Of a stretch of 64,000 nucleotides of DNA, positions 9,189 through 17,286 are shown in pieces. Location of the stretch: contig JAZSEH010000058.1 of NCBI GenBank assembly GCA_045531585.1, positions 58,932-122,931 of the forward strand, in the 5' to 3' direction. Position numbers and translations under genes: made by a program. This DNA comes from SIG587 sp045531585 (GTDB lineage Bacteria; Bacillota; Clostridia; Oscillospirales; Acutalibacteraceae). Below the pieces are notes generated by a model. It saw only the letters and a list, made by a program, of their open reading frames with translations. It was not told the origin of the DNA and did no database searches. Positions within the stretch are counted from its first letter, which is position 1, and every line of letters starts with the position of its first letter.

Positions 9189-10274
9189 ATGCATGAGAAT
9201 TCACAAAATATATTGCAGAGTGAAAAGAACCCAATATATGACATTGCCAAGGGCTTAGGAATTATTGCAATTGTGATAGGTCATTGTTGCCCTATTAAAG
9301 AGGTTATTCTGTTTGTTTACGGATATCACCTGGCATTGTTTTTCTTTATTGCCGGCGCAACCTACAACGAAGAAAAATATGCCCTGAATCCGTTTGTTTT
9401 TTTACAGGCAAGGGTAAAAAGCCTTTGGCCCGGATACTTCGTTTATATGACGGTGTTTACTCTGAGCCATAATCTTGCGGTAAAGGTGCATATGCTTTCT
9501 CCGCAAAAAATGTATACCATTGGGGATATGCTTGAGCGTATCTGGAAAAACTTTCTTTTTTCAGGCGGAGAAACCTTTGGAGGAGCCCTTTGGTTTGTTC
9601 CTACCCTGCTTATAGCAATGCTGGCCTTTTCGGCTATTGTATATTTTTCCACACGCTACTGCGGAAAGTTTAGCATAGTATTTATAGCAATTGTGTGCGC
9701 TTTGGTTGGATGTGTGGGAATTATTTTCAATATAAACAAAAATAGCCTTTTATGGCATTCGCATACGTCTATGCTTGTATTGCCTATCATTTTTGCAGGC
9801 TTTTTGTTTAGGCATTTTCGTTTGCAAGAGAAAAATATCTTTCGGTGGTACATAGCAATTATATGCTTTGTGTTTTTCCATTACTTTATTATTCAAAAGG
9901 TTTATAGAATAGAATTGTCCGCGGAAATGATCGGTACTAAGTATCTTTTTTATCCGTTGTCATTTGCCGGTATCTATATTATGTTTTATATATGCACCCT
10001 AATAGAAAAAATTTCTTTTCTAAAAAAAGGAATTTCATTCGTTGGCAAATATTCCTTTGATATTATGGCTATGCATTTTATGATCATTAAGGTGATAGAT
10101 GTGATTTATGGATGGCTTGCGAATAAACCGGTTGCCACGGTATCATCTTTCCCCAGGGCATACGGTTATTTATGGCCGATTTATCTTGCTGCAAGCGTAA
10201 CAATTCCGCCCCTTATAAGAATTTTTGCAGGTGGCGTTTGGAAAAAGTTTAATAAATTTACATTAGGAGAATAA
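9189..10274 (+). CDS. Acyltransferase 3 family membrane protein (sugar O-acetyltransferase-like)
   Basis: About 361 residues with roughly ten hydrophobic segments. The N-terminal block (YDIAKGLGIIAIVIGHCCP, then HLALFFFIAGA) matches the acyltransferase 3 pattern in which Asp and the Gly-His pair are conserved. Such proteins usually O-acylate a sugar of a surface polymer at the membrane. Start choice: GAGGAG at 9173-9178 fits ATG 9189 (10 bases) rather than the TTG at 9168 or the ATG at 9180, which overlap or touch it. It separates rfbD from rfbC, and its AT-richer composition suggests insertion into a contiguous rfb set. Confidence 0.82.
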   Translation: MHENSQNILQSEKNPIYDIAKGLGIIAIVIGHCCPIKEVILFVYGYHLALFFFIAGATYNEEKYALNPFVFLQARVKSLWPGYFVYMTVFTLSHNLAVKVHMLSPQKMYTIGDMLERIWKNFLFSGGETFGGALWFVPTLLIAMLAFSAIVYFSTRYCGKFSIVFIAIVCALVGCVGIIFNINKNSLLWHSHTSMLVLPIIFAGFLFRHFRLQEKNIFRWYIAIICFVFFHYFIIQKVYRIELSAEMIGTKYLFYPLSFAGIYIMFYICTLIEKISFLKKGISFVGKYSFDIMAMHFMIIKVIDVIYGWLANKPVATVSSFPRAYGYLWPIYLAASVTIPPLIRIFAGGVWKKFNKFTLGE

Positions 10275-10276
10275 TA

Positions 10277-10879
10277 ATGGGACAGATAAAGGTAACAAAA
10301 TGCCCAATTGAGGGACTTTATATTATCGAGCCCGCCGTTCACGGCGATAACAGAGGCTATTTTATGGAAACCTATAATCAGCGTGATATGGCTGAGGCAG
10401 GTCTTAATATGGTGTTTGTTCAGGATAACCAGAGTATGTCGGTTAAGGGCGTGCTTCGTGGACTTCATTTCCAAAAGGAGTTCCCCCAGGGCAAGCTTGT
10501 GCGCGTTATAAAGGGCAGAGTATTTGATGTTGCCGTTGACCTTAGAAAAGGCTCTGATACCTACGGAAAATGGTACGGTGTTGAGCTTACGCAGGAAAAC
10601 AAAAAGCAGTTTTACATTTCCGAGGGCTTTGCCCACGGCTTTTTGGTGCTTTCCGACACGGCAGAATTTTGTTACAAGGTAACCGATTTCTATCATCCCG
10701 GTGATGAGGGCGGTCTTGCCTGGAACGACCCCGAAATCGGCATTCAGTGGCCCGAGCTTGTGGGTGAGTATAACGGCACCGCAAGTGCAGATGGTTATAC
10801 TCTTGCAGACGGCACACCCCTTAATTTAAGTGACAAGGACCAAAAGTGGTCAGGACTTAAGGATACCTTTAGTTTTTAA
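10277..10879 (+). CDS. rfbC: dTDP-4-dehydrorhamnose 3,5-epimerase
   Basis: 200 residues, a cupin-fold epimerase acting between RfbB and RfbD. Diagnostic motifs are DNRGYFMETYNQ, VQDNQSMS, the catalytic-His segment LRGLHFQ, GKLVRVIKGRVFDVAVDLRK and FAHGFLVLSD. The start is two bases after the acyltransferase stop. All four enzymes for dTDP-L-rhamnose are therefore encoded in this operon. Confidence 0.95.
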   Translation: MGQIKVTKCPIEGLYIIEPAVHGDNRGYFMETYNQRDMAEAGLNMVFVQDNQSMSVKGVLRGLHFQKEFPQGKLVRVIKGRVFDVAVDLRKGSDTYGKWYGVELTQENKKQFYISEGFAHGFLVLSDTAEFCYKVTDFYHPGDEGGLAWNDPEIGIQWPELVGEYNGTASADGYTLADGTPLNLSDKDQKWSGLKDTFSF

Positions 10880-10897
10880 AAGAGGCGTAAATTAACA

Positions 10898-12322
10898 ATG
10901 AGTTCAGGTAAAAGCAATGCGTTAACCGCAGGACTTGGATATACAATTGGAAACATCCTAATTCGCTGCATAAGCATTTTAACATTGCCAATTTTCAGCC
11001 GAATTATGGGCACTGAAGAATTTGGTGTCTTTAACGTCTTTATGTCTTATGATGCAGTGTTACACGTAATTGTGGGATTTGCACTTCACTCAAGCGTTAG
11101 AAGTGCAAACATTGAATTTAAGGGATACATATCGGAATACACTTCCTGTATTTCTCTTGTATATATAATAAGTGCAATGGTTTTATCAATGGTTGCGCTT
11201 GTTTTCTCAAATTCAATTAGTTCTATTTTGGGATTTAGTTCTCAACTTTTATATTTATTAATAATTCACAGCTTTTCTGCAGCACTATTAACTTTATATA
11301 ATACAAGATTAAGTCTTGATTATTCTTATAAGAAATATTTAGTAGTAGCACTTGTAAATTCGGTTGGAAGTATTGGTGTTTCCTTACTTCTTATGCTAAC
11401 CGTCTTTTCAAATCAAAAGGATGTGGGCAGAATTGTAGGTTCTACTTTAGTTCTGGCAATTCTTGCGATATCTATCCTTATAATTTTCTTTAGAAGTGCT
11501 AAACCTAAATTTAACAAGAAGTATTTGAGCTTTGGACTTAAATACAGTTTACCTGTAGTTCCTCATGGAATTTCTCAAATATTATTAGCGCAGTTTGACC
11601 GTGTTATGATAAGCAAGATGGTTAGTGATTCCCGTGCAGGTATATACAGTCTTGCAGGTAATTTAAAAATCATTATGACGGTTATAACAACCTCTATATC
11701 TGCTGCCTGGAACACATGGTTTTTTGAGCAGATGGATAAGGGAGATAAAACCTCTATTCAAAAAAGAGCAGTGCAACTTGCCGCACTTTATACGATTTTT
11801 TGTGTGGGGCTTATTGCTATCTCTCCCGAAATGATATTAATTCTTGGCGGCAAGGAATACGATTTGGCAAAATTTGTTGCCATACCAATGATTCTTGATG
11901 CCCTTGTGCTTTTTTTCTATGACCTTGTTGTATCGGGCGAATATTATGTTAAAAAGACGGTTAATATTATGCTTGCAACAATAGGCGCCGCTGTACTTAA
12001 TGTTGTGCTTAATTATATTTTCATATTGAAATACGGATTTATTGCTGCGGCATATACTACACTGTTTTGCTATGTAATATATCTTGCACTTCACATTACA
12101 ATCTGTCGAAAAATGGTAAAGTTTTTTATTTTGCCTTTAAAATGGATATTACTGCTTAGTAGTATAGCCGTAATTATGTCGGCGGCAAGCCTGCTGCTTA
12201 TAAATAATTTGATTTTAAGATGGCTGATTTGCGCAGTTATTGTAATACCAATGTCTTTAATACTTCTTAAAAATATTGGGGGAGTAAAGGGACTTATTAG
12301 CAGTATAAAAGGGGACAAATAA
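10898..12322 (+). CDS. Wzx-type polysaccharide flippase (MOP superfamily)
   Basis: 474 residues with 12 to 14 predicted membrane helices. The N-terminal segment (TAGLGYTIGNILIRCISILT and LPIFSRIMGTEEFGVFNVF) is characteristic of Wzx/polysaccharide-biosynthesis exporters, as is the mid-protein block SLPVVPHGISQILLAQFDRV. It should flip undecaprenyl-linked repeat units to the outer leaflet for the Wzy-like polymerase encoded at 2.65 kb. AT-rich composition, like the other variable genes of this cluster. Confidence 0.88.
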   Translation: MSSGKSNALTAGLGYTIGNILIRCISILTLPIFSRIMGTEEFGVFNVFMSYDAVLHVIVGFALHSSVRSANIEFKGYISEYTSCISLVYIISAMVLSMVALVFSNSISSILGFSSQLLYLLIIHSFSAALLTLYNTRLSLDYSYKKYLVVALVNSVGSIGVSLLLMLTVFSNQKDVGRIVGSTLVLAILAISILIIFFRSAKPKFNKKYLSFGLKYSLPVVPHGISQILLAQFDRVMISKMVSDSRAGIYSLAGNLKIIMTVITTSISAAWNTWFFEQMDKGDKTSIQKRAVQLAALYTIFCVGLIAISPEMILILGGKEYDLAKFVAIPMILDALVLFFYDLVVSGEYYVKKTVNIMLATIGAAVLNVVLNYIFILKYGFIAAAYTTLFCYVIYLALHITICRKMVKFFILPLKWILLLSSIAVIMSAASLLLINNLILRWLICAVIVIPMSLILLKNIGGVKGLISSIKGDK

Positions 12323-12324
12323 TT

Positions 12325-13152
12325 ATGGAAAATAAACCATTAACTTTAGAAGAAATCCATTCTGAAACAGTTGGTCTCATAAAAAAACTTGCCGAAATTT
12401 GTGATTTGCTTAAAATAAACTATTTTATGGCATACGGTTCGCTTCTTGGAGTTGTACGTCATAAAGGTTTTATCCCGTGGGATGATGATACTGATGTTAT
12501 AATGTGCCGTCCCGATTACGAAAAATTCAAAAAATACTGCATAGAAAATGAGCAGGAGCTACTACCTTATAAATTTATGGGTTGGGAAAATTCTAAGGAT
12601 TATCCTTTTGCATTATGGCGTTTCTGCGATACAAGATTTAGACTTGAATCAGAGGATTACCCTGATGGAGGTATGGGACTGTTCATTGATGTGTACTGTT
12701 ATGACGGCGCAGGAAATGAGCAGATACCAAAAGATCATCCTATAAGAAAAAAGCAAAAAATATATGAGGCGTTTGTACTCCTTGCAGATCAGAAAAAATT
12801 TAAAAAATCCCCCAAGGGAGCATTGAAAACAATAATAAGAGTCCCCCTTTATGTTTTTGCAAAGCTTATGGGAAGAAACTTCTTTATGAAAAAGTTGGAT
12901 AAACTAAAAGATACCTTTTCCTACGAGGAAAGCAGTCTGTTAAATTCTTTATCCTGGGACTTTTCAATAAATTCAAGAAAAAAAGAATGGTATGATGAAT
13001 ACATAATGCTTCCTTTAAATGATATTGAGGTAAAGGTACCAAAGCAGTATGATGAGGTTTTGCGGTGCTCCTACGGTGACTATATGCAGCTTCCCCCTGA
13101 GGACAAGCGTGTCCCCAGTCATTCATACACTCTTTATAGAAAAAGCAATTAA
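12325..13152 (+). CDS. LicD family phosphotransferase, copy 1
   Basis: 275 residues. The LicD core (nucleotidyltransferase fold) is visible at about residues 36-60: YGSLLGVVRHKGFIPWDDD followed by TDVIM, with the acidic WDDDTD catalytic motif. A second conserved element, DVYCYDG, follows near residue 115. LicD proteins move a phospho-alcohol (classically phosphocholine) from a CDP carrier to a surface sugar. The start is 2 bases after the wzx stop. A second LicD follows and a CDP-forming domain is encoded at 15.9 kb, so a CDP-activated substituent made by this operon is probable. Confidence 0.88.
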   Translation: MENKPLTLEEIHSETVGLIKKLAEICDLLKINYFMAYGSLLGVVRHKGFIPWDDDTDVIMCRPDYEKFKKYCIENEQELLPYKFMGWENSKDYPFALWRFCDTRFRLESEDYPDGGMGLFIDVYCYDGAGNEQIPKDHPIRKKQKIYEAFVLLADQKKFKKSPKGALKTIIRVPLYVFAKLMGRNFFMKKLDKLKDTFSYEESSLLNSLSWDFSINSRKKEWYDEYIMLPLNDIEVKVPKQYDEVLRCSYGDYMQLPPEDKRVPSHSYTLYRKSN

Positions 13153-13174
13153 AGTTTAAAAAGGTGCAATTAAT

Positions 13175-14014
13175 ATGGAAGTTAAACAGATAGTGGGCGA
13201 AGAATTCAGGCGAATGCAACTTCTGGAGTTGGATATGCTCAAAGAATTTGACCGCGTTTGCAGAGAAAATGAAATAAAGTATACCGTTTTTGGCGGCACA
13301 CTTCTTGGAGCAATACGCCATAAAGGTTATATCCCTTGGGACGATGATGCGGATATTGCCATGCTTCGTGAGGATTTTGAGAAATTCAGGAGCGTTGCCC
13401 ATTTGCTGGATGAAAAAATCTGTTATTTTCAGGACCATAAAAATGATCCGGAATACCGTTGGGGTTATGCTAAACTTCGCAGAACGGGCACCCGTTTTGT
13501 AAGGGTAGGGCAGGAGCATTTAAAGTGTAAAACAGGCCTTTTTATAGATATTTTTCCTATGGACGACATTCCTATGTGTACAGTAGGGCAGATGATTAAT
13601 GATTTTTACTGTTTTTGTCTTAGAAAAATACTGTGGTCAGAGGTGGGAAAAATTAACGAAAAAAATGCTTTTATGAGATGGATTTATAAACTTCTTTCTC
13701 ATATTAAACCTTCCTTTGTGTATAAAAGGCTGGACAGAATGGCAAGAAAAAGCAAAAATACCTCACCCAATAGGGTAAGGTGCCTTCTTTTCCCTGCCAC
13801 AGGTAAGCTTTATAAAAAGAATAGCATTAAAACTAGATACGGTATGCCTAAAGAATGGTTTACAGATCTTAAGCAATATGATTTTGAAGATATGAAGGTT
13901 TTTGGCACAAAAGACTATGATGAAAACCTTAAATATATTTATGGAGATTATATGAAGTTGCCTGACGAAAAGGGCCGTGAACCTCATTCTCCTGTAAGCG
14001 ATTACAGTTTTTAA
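13175..14014 (+). CDS. LicD family phosphotransferase, copy 2
   Basis: 279 residues, related to but clearly distinct from copy 1. The core motif is GGTLLGAIRHKGYIPWDDDA followed by DIAML, and LFIDIFPMDDIP corresponds to the second acidic element. Both copies keep the acidic residues, so neither looks inactive; they may modify different positions or use different CDP donors. The C-terminal block (YIYGDYMKLPDE) resembles that of copy 1 (CSYGDYMQLPPED). Spacing to the next gene is 9 bases. Confidence 0.88.
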   Translation: MEVKQIVGEEFRRMQLLELDMLKEFDRVCRENEIKYTVFGGTLLGAIRHKGYIPWDDDADIAMLREDFEKFRSVAHLLDEKICYFQDHKNDPEYRWGYAKLRRTGTRFVRVGQEHLKCKTGLFIDIFPMDDIPMCTVGQMINDFYCFCLRKILWSEVGKINEKNAFMRWIYKLLSHIKPSFVYKRLDRMARKSKNTSPNRVRCLLFPATGKLYKKNSIKTRYGMPKEWFTDLKQYDFEDMKVFGTKDYDENLKYIYGDYMKLPDEKGREPHSPVSDYSF

Positions 14015-14023
14015 GGAAATATT

Positions 14024-14824
14024 ATGATACAGAAAATAAAACAGGAACAACAATTTGAAATATTGGATGTTTTAAAAAACGCGTATTTCCAAAACCCATA
14101 TTTATATATTGATGCTGTTTCCTTTGGATTTAGCGGTGAAAATATTCAAACACACATTTTGTATGATAATGGCGTTATAGCGGCTGTTATTTATAAATAC
14201 TATAATTCTCTTCAGATATGCGCTGTAAAAGAAAATGTTTCGGTTTCTGAAATAGCCAAGTTTATTAAAGAACACAATTTTGATATGATTTCGGGGAACG
14301 GGACTATAATAAAAAGTCTTGAACAAGAACTTAAAGATTGCTATGTTGCTCATTTAGGTTCAATAATGGTTTTCCCTAAAAATACTAAAGTGAAACAAGC
14401 ATCAAACGCTAGTGTAGCTCAGTTTAACGATTGCGGTGAAATAGCAAGGCTTATTTGCAGTGATGAGGATATTGGCGGACACTATGCACCTGAAGTTTTG
14501 CAAAAGCAATTAGAGGAGCGCATGGTTCATTTTGGCTGCAAAAACACCATAATAACAGAAAACGGAGAAATAGTCGCCCATGCTGCTACCTATGCTGAAT
14601 GCAGTGAATTCGCTATAATCGGTGGCGTTATAACAAGCCCTAAATGTCGCGGCAAAGGGTATGGAGCAGAAGTGGTCTCGTTTTTAACGGGGAGGCTGCT
14701 GTTGGAGAATAAACAGCCCCTTTTATATTGTTATGAGCCCAAAACTGTTAAATGGTATGAAAAAATCGGTTGGGAAATACGCACTCAATGTGGCAAATTA
14801 GAAAGAAAGAAGAATGTTTTATGA
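14024..14824 (+). CDS. GNAT-fold N-acetyltransferase domain protein
   Basis: 266 residues. The C-terminal third carries the acetyl-CoA pyrophosphate-binding region of GNAT enzymes (GGVITSPKCRGKGYGAEVVS, around residues 205-224, with the R/Q-x-x-G-x-G/A element) and a final YEPKTVKWYEKIGWEI typical of the fold. The N-terminal half is unassigned. In this setting it may N-acetylate an amino group introduced by the aminotransferase encoded next, with which it overlaps by four bases (ATGA). Confidence 0.75.
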   Translation: MIQKIKQEQQFEILDVLKNAYFQNPYLYIDAVSFGFSGENIQTHILYDNGVIAAVIYKYYNSLQICAVKENVSVSEIAKFIKEHNFDMISGNGTIIKSLEQELKDCYVAHLGSIMVFPKNTKVKQASNASVAQFNDCGEIARLICSDEDIGGHYAPEVLQKQLEERMVHFGCKNTIITENGEIVAHAATYAECSEFAIIGGVITSPKCRGKGYGAEVVSFLTGRLLLENKQPLLYCYEPKTVKWYEKIGWEIRTQCGKLERKKNVL

Positions 14825-15894
14825 TTAACTTTACCGTAGGCCCTGTACAGTCTGAACAATTTGTAAGAGAAATAGGAGCACAACAGGTTCCTTATTTTAG
14901 AACACCTGAATTCTCAAAGGTAATGCTTGAAAATGAAAGGTTAATGAAAAAATTTGCCAAAGCAGAAGATAATGCAAGAGTAGCGTTTATTACAGGTTCG
15001 GGAACTGCCTCAATGGAGGCCAGTGTAATGAATCTTTTGGATAGCAAAGATAAAGCCATTGTTATAAATGGCGGCAGTTTTGGTGAACGTTTTACCCAAA
15101 TATGCGATATTCATAAGATAGATTACACACAGATAAAGCTGGAAACAGGAAAAAAACTAACAAATGATATGCTTAAGCCCTTTGAAAACAAGGGTCATAC
15201 AGCATTTATTGTTAATGTACATGAAACCTCAACGGGTGTTCATTATGATATGGAGCTTATAAGCGAGTTTTGTAAACGCAACGGACTGTTTCTTATTGTG
15301 GATGCAATAAGCTCCTTTTTGGCAGATGAGTTTAATATGGCTGATTGGGGCGTTGATGTAATGATAACAGGTTCCCAAAAAGCTCTGGCCTGCCCTCCCG
15401 GAATATCGGTTATTGTATTATCAGAAAAAGCCGTTAACAGATTAAATGGCCATAGCTGCAGCTGTATGTACCTTGACCTTAAATCAGCACTTAAAAATGG
15501 TGAGCGCGGTCAAACCCCGTTTACCCCTGCCGTAGGAACCCTGCTTCAGATAAATGCAAGGTTGAAATCCATTGAATCGGCTGGCGGTGTTGAAAGCGAA
15601 ACTGCAAAGATAGCGGCATTAGCTGAGGATTTCAGAGAAAAAATTAAGGATATGCCATTTGAAATTGTTTCTGAGGCGCTTTCAAATGCGGTTACTCCGC
15701 TCCATCCTTTAAATGCGAAGGCGTACGATATTTTTATGACACTTAAAGATGAATACGGAATATGGGTCTGCCCCAACGGCGGTGCCCTTGCCGATGAAAT
15801 ATTTCGCGTTGGACATATAGGGGCACTAACCACACAGGATAATGATGCGCTTATCAATGCTCTTAAGGATATGCAAGGAAGAGGACTTTTGTAA
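14821..15894 (+). CDS. Class V PLP-dependent aminotransferase (alanine-glyoxylate / aminoethylphosphonate transaminase-like)
   Basis: 357 residues. The opening FTVGPVQSEQFVREIG, the glycine-rich FITGSGTASMEASV cofactor-binding loop, HETSTGV, VDAISS and the PLP lysine in MITGSQKALACPPG are class V hallmarks of the alanine-glyoxylate/2-aminoethylphosphonate transaminase branch. ATG 14821 overlaps the GNAT stop; the longer reading from 14770 lies inside the GNAT gene and adds only 17 residues. No PEP mutase is present in the window, so a phosphonate pathway is not supported; a keto precursor of a small amino-alcohol head group is an alternative. It shares a base with the downstream ATG. Confidence 0.83.
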   Translation: MINFTVGPVQSEQFVREIGAQQVPYFRTPEFSKVMLENERLMKKFAKAEDNARVAFITGSGTASMEASVMNLLDSKDKAIVINGGSFGERFTQICDIHKIDYTQIKLETGKKLTNDMLKPFENKGHTAFIVNVHETSTGVHYDMELISEFCKRNGLFLIVDAISSFLADEFNMADWGVDVMITGSQKALACPPGISVIVLSEKAVNRLNGHSCSCMYLDLKSALKNGERGQTPFTPAVGTLLQINARLKSIESAGGVESETAKIAALAEDFREKIKDMPFEIVSEALSNAVTPLHPLNAKAYDIFMTLKDEYGIWVCPNGGALADEIFRVGHIGALTTQDNDALINALKDMQGRGLL

Positions 15895-17240
15895 TGATAA
15901 AGGTTATAACATACGGTACCTATGATTTGCTGCATTTCGGCCATATAAGATTACTTGAACGAGCCAAAGCTCTGGGTGATTATCTCATCGTTGGTGTAAC
16001 GGCTGACGATTTTGATAAAACAAGAGGCAAAATAAATGTTCAACAGTCACTTATGGAAAGAGTAGAGGCCGTTAAAGCAACAGGAATTGCTGATGAAATT
16101 ATAATAGAAGAATACGAAGGCCAAAAAATTGACGATATAAAGAGGTACGGAGTTGATATTTTTACCGTAGGTTCTGATTGGGTTGGTACCTTCGATTATC
16201 TTAATGAGTATTGCAAGGTTGTTTATCTTGACAGAACACAAGGTGTTTCTAGTTCAGAACTACGAAGTGAAGTAAGAAATATAAGGCTTGGTATAGTTGG
16301 TGACGGAATGCTTATTTCAAAGCATGTTAATGAGAGCAATTTTGTTAACGGCCTTGAAATTTCTGCTGTTTGCAGTTCTGATGAAAGGGTCTGTTCACTT
16401 GCTAAAGAAAAGGGAATAGTTATTGAGGAGCATTACGAAGATTTACTGAATGAATGTGATGCAGTGTATGTTGTTTCTCATCCCGAAAAACATTATGCCC
16501 ACATTAAACAAGCTCTAACTGCGGGTAAAAATGTTCTATGCGAGGCGCCGATGGCATTAAAGAGCGAGGAATGTTTGGAGCTTATTGATCTTGCCAAAGA
16601 AAAGAACCTTATCTTAATGGAAACGGTAAAAACCGCTTTTTCCACTGCGTATAACCGACTTTTACTCCTTATAAAAAGCGGTAAAATAGGTGAAATTACT
16701 TCGGTTGATGCTACCTGCACAAGCATGAGAGACCTTAAAAATGGTACAAATCCTGATTATTCAAAGATTTGGAACAGTATTTGTGCTTGGGGCCCAACGG
16801 CAATGCTTCCGGTTCTTCAGATATTGGGAACTAAATATAAAAATAAAAAAATAGTTACCCGTATAATGGAGGAGGAACACCGTTTTGATGCGTTTACCAA
16901 GGTGGACTTTGTCTATGAAAACGCTGTTGCAAGTGTAAAGGTTGGTAAAGGCGTTAAATCGGAAGGGGAACTTATAATATCCGGCACACAGGGCTATGTA
17001 TATGTCCCTGCGCCATGGTGGAAAACCGACTATTTTGAAATCCGTTATGAAAACCCTGCGGATAACAAACGGTATTTTTATCAGCTTGACGGAGAAGGAA
17101 TAAGATATGAGCTTGTGGCTTTTTGTAAGGCGGTACAACAAGGTAAAAGCGACGGATATATTGAAAAAGAAGTTTCCATTAAAATGTCAGAAATAATTCA
17201 GGATTACTACAGCGGAAAAGATACAATAGTGATAAAATAA
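15894..17240 (+). CDS. Fusion protein: TagD-type cytidylyltransferase plus Gfo/Idh/MocA oxidoreductase
   Basis: 448 residues in two modules. Residues 1-130 form a TagD/GCT-like nucleotidyltransferase: TYGTYDLLHFGHIRLLERAK contains the HxGH motif, and GVSSSELRSE is the C-terminal equivalent of the family's ISTT motif. Residues 133-448 read as a Gfo/Idh/MocA NAD(P)-dependent oxidoreductase: LGIVGDGMLISKHV, VVSHPEKHYAHI, AGKNVLCEAPMALKSEE. The usual EKP lysine is alanine here (EAP), so redox activity may be changed. Together with the LicD genes it suggests synthesis of a CDP-activated group. Last gene of the operon; terminator immediately after. Confidence 0.85.
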   Translation: MIKVITYGTYDLLHFGHIRLLERAKALGDYLIVGVTADDFDKTRGKINVQQSLMERVEAVKATGIADEIIIEEYEGQKIDDIKRYGVDIFTVGSDWVGTFDYLNEYCKVVYLDRTQGVSSSELRSEVRNIRLGIVGDGMLISKHVNESNFVNGLEISAVCSSDERVCSLAKEKGIVIEEHYEDLLNECDAVYVVSHPEKHYAHIKQALTAGKNVLCEAPMALKSEECLELIDLAKEKNLILMETVKTAFSTAYNRLLLLIKSGKIGEITSVDATCTSMRDLKNGTNPDYSKIWNSICAWGPTAMLPVLQILGTKYKNKKIVTRIMEEEHRFDAFTKVDFVYENAVASVKVGKGVKSEGELIISGTQGYVYVPAPWWKTDYFEIRYENPADNKRYFYQLDGEGIRYELVAFCKAVQQGKSDGYIEKEVSIKMSEIIQDYYSGKDTIVIK

Positions 17241-17271
17241 AAAATGCTACTCGAAAGAGTAGCATTTTTTT
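17241..17271. terminator. Bidirectional terminator between the polysaccharide operon and pheT
   Basis: A 10-bp stem (AATGCTACTC with GAGTAGCATT) is closed by a GAAA tetraloop, with T residues after it on the plus strand and A residues before it, so it can serve both converging operons. Confidence 0.9.
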
Positions 17272-17286
17272 ATAGCTTTTTTTATT

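Noticed and set aside
14821..15894. Assignment as phosphonate transaminase PhnW with a phosphonate pathway
   Set aside because: No PEP mutase or phosphonopyruvate decarboxylase gene is in the window and the motif is equally close to alanine-glyoxylate aminotransferases.
15894..17240. The fusion gene as two genes with a frameshift
   Set aside because: The frame is continuous across the linker near residue 130 with no stop or start signal, so a true fusion is simpler.
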